From UBA1724 sp016302315 (GTDB lineage Bacteria; Verrucomicrobiota; Lentisphaeria; Oligosphaerales; Oligosphaeraceae): a stretch of DNA of 15,685 nucleotides. Position numbers and translations under genes: made by a program. Under the pieces are notes generated by a model, which saw only the letters and a program-made list of their open reading frames with translations, had not been told where the DNA came from and did not search any database. The DNA lies in contig JAEDNW010000046.1 in the NCBI GenBank assembly GCA_016302315.1, positions 1 through 15,685 of the forward strand. The letters are read 5' to 3'. This document shows positions 13,047 through 15,685 of this stretch, one piece after another. How positions within the stretch are numbered: the stretch's first letter is position 1; every line of letters starts with the position of its first letter.

Positions 13047-13484
13047 ATGACTCTTGACCACTCCAACAAAGAACCTGAATATCCCAGCAAAGATCCGGAG
13101 AATCCGAAGAGGGACTTTGTCTTCAACCGGTATCATGTCTGGGCCAGCGTGGATAAGGAAAAACAGACCGCCCGGGTGGGCATCACCGACTATCTGGCGG
13201 AGGAACTGACGGACATTGCCAGCATTGACATCCCCATGGAGGGAGACGAGCTGGGCATGGATTCCCTGGTGATCCATCTCCATGTCCGCAACCGGATCCG
13301 CCATCTCCGCTGCCCCCTGACGGGCCGGGTGGTGGAGGTCAACCGGGATGTGCTGGACGACCCCTCCCAGATCTACCTGGATTGGAAGAAGGCCTGGCTC
13401 TTCAAGATGGAATACGATGATCCCAATGAACTGAATCTCCTCATGGACGGCAATCAGTACGCCAAACATCTGGACGATCTGTAA
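13047..13484 (+). CDS. Glycine cleavage H-like protein lacking the lipoyl-lysine (145 aa)
   Basis: The fold is clearly that of GcvH. FNRYHVWASVDKEKQTARVG is followed by ITDYLAEELTDIASIDIP (45-63), GDE (66-68), CPLTGRVVEVN (89-99), and the C-terminal WLFKMEYDDPNELNLLMD with QYAKHLDDL. Normal GcvH carries ESVKA between GDE and SPVSG, and the lysine is lipoylated. Here the spacing is exactly kept (20 residues), but the segment reads LHVRNRIRHLR, with Asn82 at the lysine position and an Arg/His-rich surround. The protein therefore cannot be lipoylated in the usual way and probably does not work in glycine cleavage. No gcvT, gcvP or lipoate genes are nearby. The start has a good Shine-Dalgarno (AAGGAG, 7 nt). 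The real function is unknown. Confidence 0.85.
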   Translation: MTLDHSNKEPEYPSKDPENPKRDFVFNRYHVWASVDKEKQTARVGITDYLAEELTDIASIDIPMEGDELGMDSLVIHLHVRNRIRHLRCPLTGRVVEVNRDVLDDPSQIYLDWKKAWLFKMEYDDPNELNLLMDGNQYAKHLDDL

Positions 13485-13497
13485 ACGGAATCCATCC

Positions 13498-13518
13498 CCC
13501 CGCTCTCCCAGGGCGGGG
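13498..13518 (+). other. Hairpin after the GcvH-like gene
   Basis: CCCCGC (13498-13503) and GCGGGG (13513-13518) form a 6-bp stem with a 9-nt loop, 13 nt after the stop codon. No T tract follows, so it may be a weak or Rho-assisted terminator or a 3' stabiliser. Confidence 0.35.
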
Positions 13519-13560
13519 CAGGCTCCTCCCATCCCCCAGAACCCCTATCCCTATTCAACG

Positions 13561-14367
13561 ATGAACCGGCACAACATCTCTTTGACACTGTATTTCATGG
13601 GGGTGTTCATATTGTTCATGTTTCTCCCGGTGGTGATGTGCCAGCCCATGCCGGTGATGGCCCCCGTCATGACCATGGGATATTGGCTGGAGGCGGTTTC
13701 CCTGTGCTTCTTCCTCTGCTATGCCCTGCGGTGCTCCCCCTTCTCCTCCAAGGCCGGCGCCCAGTCCATCTCCTTTTTCTATCTCTGCAACGCCCTGCTT
13801 GTCCTGGGGCTTTCTTCCTTCCCCCGCTGGCACGGCAAGATGCTCCTGGATGGCCTGCAGCCGGATCAGGAACGTGTCATCTATGTCCTGGCCTTCGCCG
13901 ATCTCTGGATTCTCTGCTTCCCCTGGAACCTGGTGGGCATGGGTAAGCCCTTCCTGCGGCTGTGGCGCCGCTGGTCGATCCCCCGGACGCTGATCCAGAT
14001 CCCGGGAAAAGTCATGGCCGGGCTCTCCATCCTGTTCCTGTTCCTATACGGGTTCTTCCTGTGCCGGGCCATTTTCTACCTGCCGGAGCATTCTTTCGGG
14101 GAACACCTGAACGAGGTGATCTTCTTCTTCTGGTACTTCTTCACCAACGATGCCTCCCGGGATGTCTGGCTTTGCAGCTGCCTGTTCCTGATTGGTCTCC
14201 ATGCCCTGGGAATGACGGTCACCTGCTGTTTCCTGTATAGGAGATTCTCCCGGCTGCGGGGAGTTCTCCTCCGTAGAATGGCCTTTGCGGCTCCCCGTCC
14301 CCCCGGGGAAGCCACGCCTTCCCCAGCCCCTCTCGCAGCTCCTGAACAAGACGGAGAAACAATATGA
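13561..14367 (+). CDS. Multi-pass inner-membrane protein of unknown function (268 aa)
   Basis: I do not recognise the family. Hydrophobic segments at about 8-27, 41-57, 70-85, 105-125, 150-173, 184-196 and 203-225 suggest six or seven membrane passes. Basic clusters (LRLWRRW at 132-138, YRRFSRLRGVLLRR at 226-239) mark cytoplasmic loops or ends. The C-terminal tail (about 241-268) is Pro/Ala-rich and probably cytoplasmic and disordered. No transporter, sensor or enzyme motif stands out. There is no Shine-Dalgarno sequence before the ATG; the leader is C/pyrimidine-rich. Its stop overlaps the start of pyrF (ATGA, 4 nt), so the two are translationally coupled, but this does not by itself link the function to pyrimidine synthesis. 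Confidence 0.8.
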   Translation: MNRHNISLTLYFMGVFILFMFLPVVMCQPMPVMAPVMTMGYWLEAVSLCFFLCYALRCSPFSSKAGAQSISFFYLCNALLVLGLSSFPRWHGKMLLDGLQPDQERVIYVLAFADLWILCFPWNLVGMGKPFLRLWRRWSIPRTLIQIPGKVMAGLSILFLFLYGFFLCRAIFYLPEHSFGEHLNEVIFFFWYFFTNDASRDVWLCSCLFLIGLHALGMTVTCCFLYRRFSRLRGVLLRRMAFAAPRPPGEATPSPAPLAAPEQDGETI

Positions 14368-15053
14368 CCAAGAAGACAACCCTGATCAGCGCCCTAGATC
14401 TCCCGGAACTGGACCAGGCCCTGGCCATGGTGGACCGCATCGGCCCCCAGGTGGAATGGTATAAGGTGGGCAAACAGCTCTTCACCCACTACGGACCCCA
14501 GGTGCTCCAGGAACTCAAGGCCCGGAACAAGAAGGTCTTCCTGGATATGAAATACCACGATATCCCCAACACGGTGGCCCACGCCATCCGCTCCGGCGCC
14601 CTTGTCGGCGGGGATATCATCGATGTCCATGCCTTCGGAGGCCCCGCCATGCTGGAGGCCGCCGCCCAGGCCATGCGGGAGACGGGCACCCGGGTCATCG
14701 CCGTGACGGTCCTCACCAGCATGGATCAGGCGCAGCTGGAGGCGGTGGGTATCCAGGCCACTCCCCAGGAACAGGTGCTGCGGCTGGCAAAGCTGGCGCG
14801 CCAGGCGGGTCTTTCCGGCGTGGTGTGCTCCGCCCTGGAACTTCCCCTGCTGCGGAAGGAACTGGGAGACGATTTCCTGACGGTGGTGCCGGGCATCCGC
14901 CCTGCCGGAGCCGACGCCGGTGATCAGAAGCGGATCATGACTCCCCGGCAGGCCCGGGAGGCGGGAGCGGACTTTATTGTGGTGGGACGCCCCATTCTGG
15001 CGGCTCCCGATCCTGCCCAGGCCGCGGAAAAGATCCTCCAGGAACTGGCCTAG
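14364..15053 (+). CDS. pyrF: Orotidine 5'-phosphate decarboxylase (229 aa)
   Basis: This enzyme catalyses the last step of UMP synthesis, OMP to UMP. The catalytic D-x-K-x-x-D motif is intact in FLDMKYHDIPNTV (Asp61, Lys63, Asp66). The N-terminal ISALDLPELDQAL strand holds the substrate-binding Asp, and the phosphate-binding end VVPGIRPAGADAGDQKRIMTP (174-194) and GADFIVVGRPI (201-211) are typical of the group I, E. coli/Bacillus-type enzyme. Length matches the family (about 230 aa). The start overlaps the stop of the membrane protein gene by 4 nt and has GGAG 7 nt upstream. No other pyr genes are in the window. Confidence 0.96.
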   Translation: MTKKTTLISALDLPELDQALAMVDRIGPQVEWYKVGKQLFTHYGPQVLQELKARNKKVFLDMKYHDIPNTVAHAIRSGALVGGDIIDVHAFGGPAMLEAAAQAMRETGTRVIAVTVLTSMDQAQLEAVGIQATPQEQVLRLAKLARQAGLSGVVCSALELPLLRKELGDDFLTVVPGIRPAGADAGDQKRIMTPRQAREAGADFIVVGRPILAAPDPAQAAEKILQELA

Positions 15054-15107
15054 CGCTTCCCCCCTTGCCCCTCCCTGTCTTCCCAGCCTTCCCAGCCTCC
15101 CTGCATC

Positions 15108-15685
15108 ATGAAACTCTTTGATCTGACTGCCCGCCTCTGGGAATCCCCCATGGTTCCCCAAGTGAACCTGCTTCCCAGCCGTCCCCCCCTCTTCACCTGG
15201 GAAACGGAGGAGGAGGCCCGGAAAGGCAGCTGGGAACCCTTTGATTGCCCCGCCATTGAAAGTCTGAACGGGCAGTGGCGCTTCTGGCTCTTTTCCCGGC
15301 CGGAGGAGGTGCCCGAGGCCCTGCTGGAAGGGGAGGAGCAGCCGGGAGATGCTCCCATCCAGGTGCCGGGAAACTGGACCTGCCAGGGCTTTGACAACCC
15401 CCACTATGTGAATGTCTGCATGCCCTTCGGCGATACACCGCCCCTGGTGCCGGAGAAACGGAATCCCTGCGGCGTCTACCGCCGGGAATTCCTGGTGCGG
15501 GAGAAGGTGGAACGCCTGGTCCTCCATTTCGGGGGCATGGAGACCTGTGGCTTTGTCTACGTGAACGGACAGTGCGTGGGCATGGCCAAGGATTCCCGCA
15601 CTAGCACCGAGTTCGATATCACGGACTTTGTGAAGCCCGGCCAGAAAAACCAGCTGACAGTGCTGGTGATCCGCTGGTCCGACGG
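15108..15685 (+). CDS. Glycoside hydrolase family 2 (LacZ-type beta-galactosidase), N-terminal part, cut by right edge
   Basis: The first 192 codons are present and the frame is open to the end of the window. The sequence shows the GH2 N-terminal sugar-binding jelly-roll: SLNGQWRFWLF (about 53-63), IQVPGNWTCQGFDNPHYVNV, RNPCGVYRREF (comparable to NPTGCYSLTF of E. coli LacZ), and FGGMETCGFVYVNGQCVG with AKDSRTSTEFDITDFV. No signal peptide is present (MKLFDLTARLWESP), so it is probably cytoplasmic. The catalytic TIM-barrel lies outside the window, so exact specificity (beta-galactosidase or another GH2 activity) cannot be told. It follows pyrF by 54 nt, a strongly pyrimidine-rich leader without Shine-Dalgarno sequence. 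Confidence 0.87.
   Translation, partial: MKLFDLTARLWESPMVPQVNLLPSRPPLFTWETEEEARKGSWEPFDCPAIESLNGQWRFWLFSRPEEVPEALLEGEEQPGDAPIQVPGNWTCQGFDNPHYVNVCMPFGDTPPLVPEKRNPCGVYRREFLVREKVERLVLHFGGMETCGFVYVNGQCVGMAKDSRTSTEFDITDFVKPGQKNQLTVLVIRWSD

Noticed and set aside
13047..13484. Calling this gene gcvH, part of the glycine cleavage system
   Set aside because: The lipoyl-lysine is replaced and no gcvT/gcvP is in the window, so the symbol would imply a function the sequence argues against.
11820..13532. Minus-strand open frame of 570 codons across mrp and the GcvH-like gene
   Set aside because: It spans two well-identified plus-strand genes and their intergenic region, so it is a composition artefact.

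Overview
The window is GC-rich (roughly 60-70% in most coding stretches I sampled) and densely coded. It looks like chromosomal DNA of a Gram-negative, didermic bacterium: there are signal peptides, a lipoprotein, a SurA-type chaperone and an MCE (Mla-type) lipid transporter. I see no rRNA, tRNA, CRISPR, phage or insertion-sequence signature. The 29-residue bS22/COX24-type protein, the C-rich leaders without Shine-Dalgarno sequences and the flanking LacZ-type glycosidase fit the PVC superphylum (Lentisphaerota or Verrucomicrobiota). That placement is an inference from gene content, not a phylogeny.

Left part, all minus strand (1-11606). In transcription order (right to left): isocitrate dehydrogenase (icd); an unrecognised 248-aa cytoplasmic protein; an MlaE-type permease with an N-terminal STAS-like region; an MlaF-type ATPase; an MCE-domain protein with a long coiled coil; a PqiC-type lipoprotein; an 856-aa periplasmic TPR protein; and a SurA-like parvulin chaperone. 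Gaps of 14-44 nt suggest one envelope-biogenesis operon, with icd at its head. Then come a short, separately promoted gene for a 29-aa ribosomal protein with a textbook terminator, a second exported TPR protein, and the start of thymidylate kinase (tmk), cut by the left edge.

A 315-nt divergent intergenic region (11607-11921) separates icd from the plus-strand block. It carries a candidate mrp promoter overlapped by a perfect 12-bp palindrome, and repeated TTCGCAT sites on the icd side.

Right part, plus strand (11922-15685). This holds an Mrp/Nbp35-type Fe-S carrier ATPase; a glycine-cleavage-H-like protein whose lipoyl-lysine site is gone; a multi-pass membrane protein of unknown function overlapping pyrF by 4 nt; pyrF (OMP decarboxylase); and the N-terminus of a GH2 (beta-galactosidase-type) enzyme, cut by the right edge.

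Most worth following up: the GcvH paralogue without its catalytic lysine, the unknown protein attached to the MCE transporter operon, the transporter's carrier-less architecture, and the widespread pyrimidine-rich leaders that replace Shine-Dalgarno sequences.
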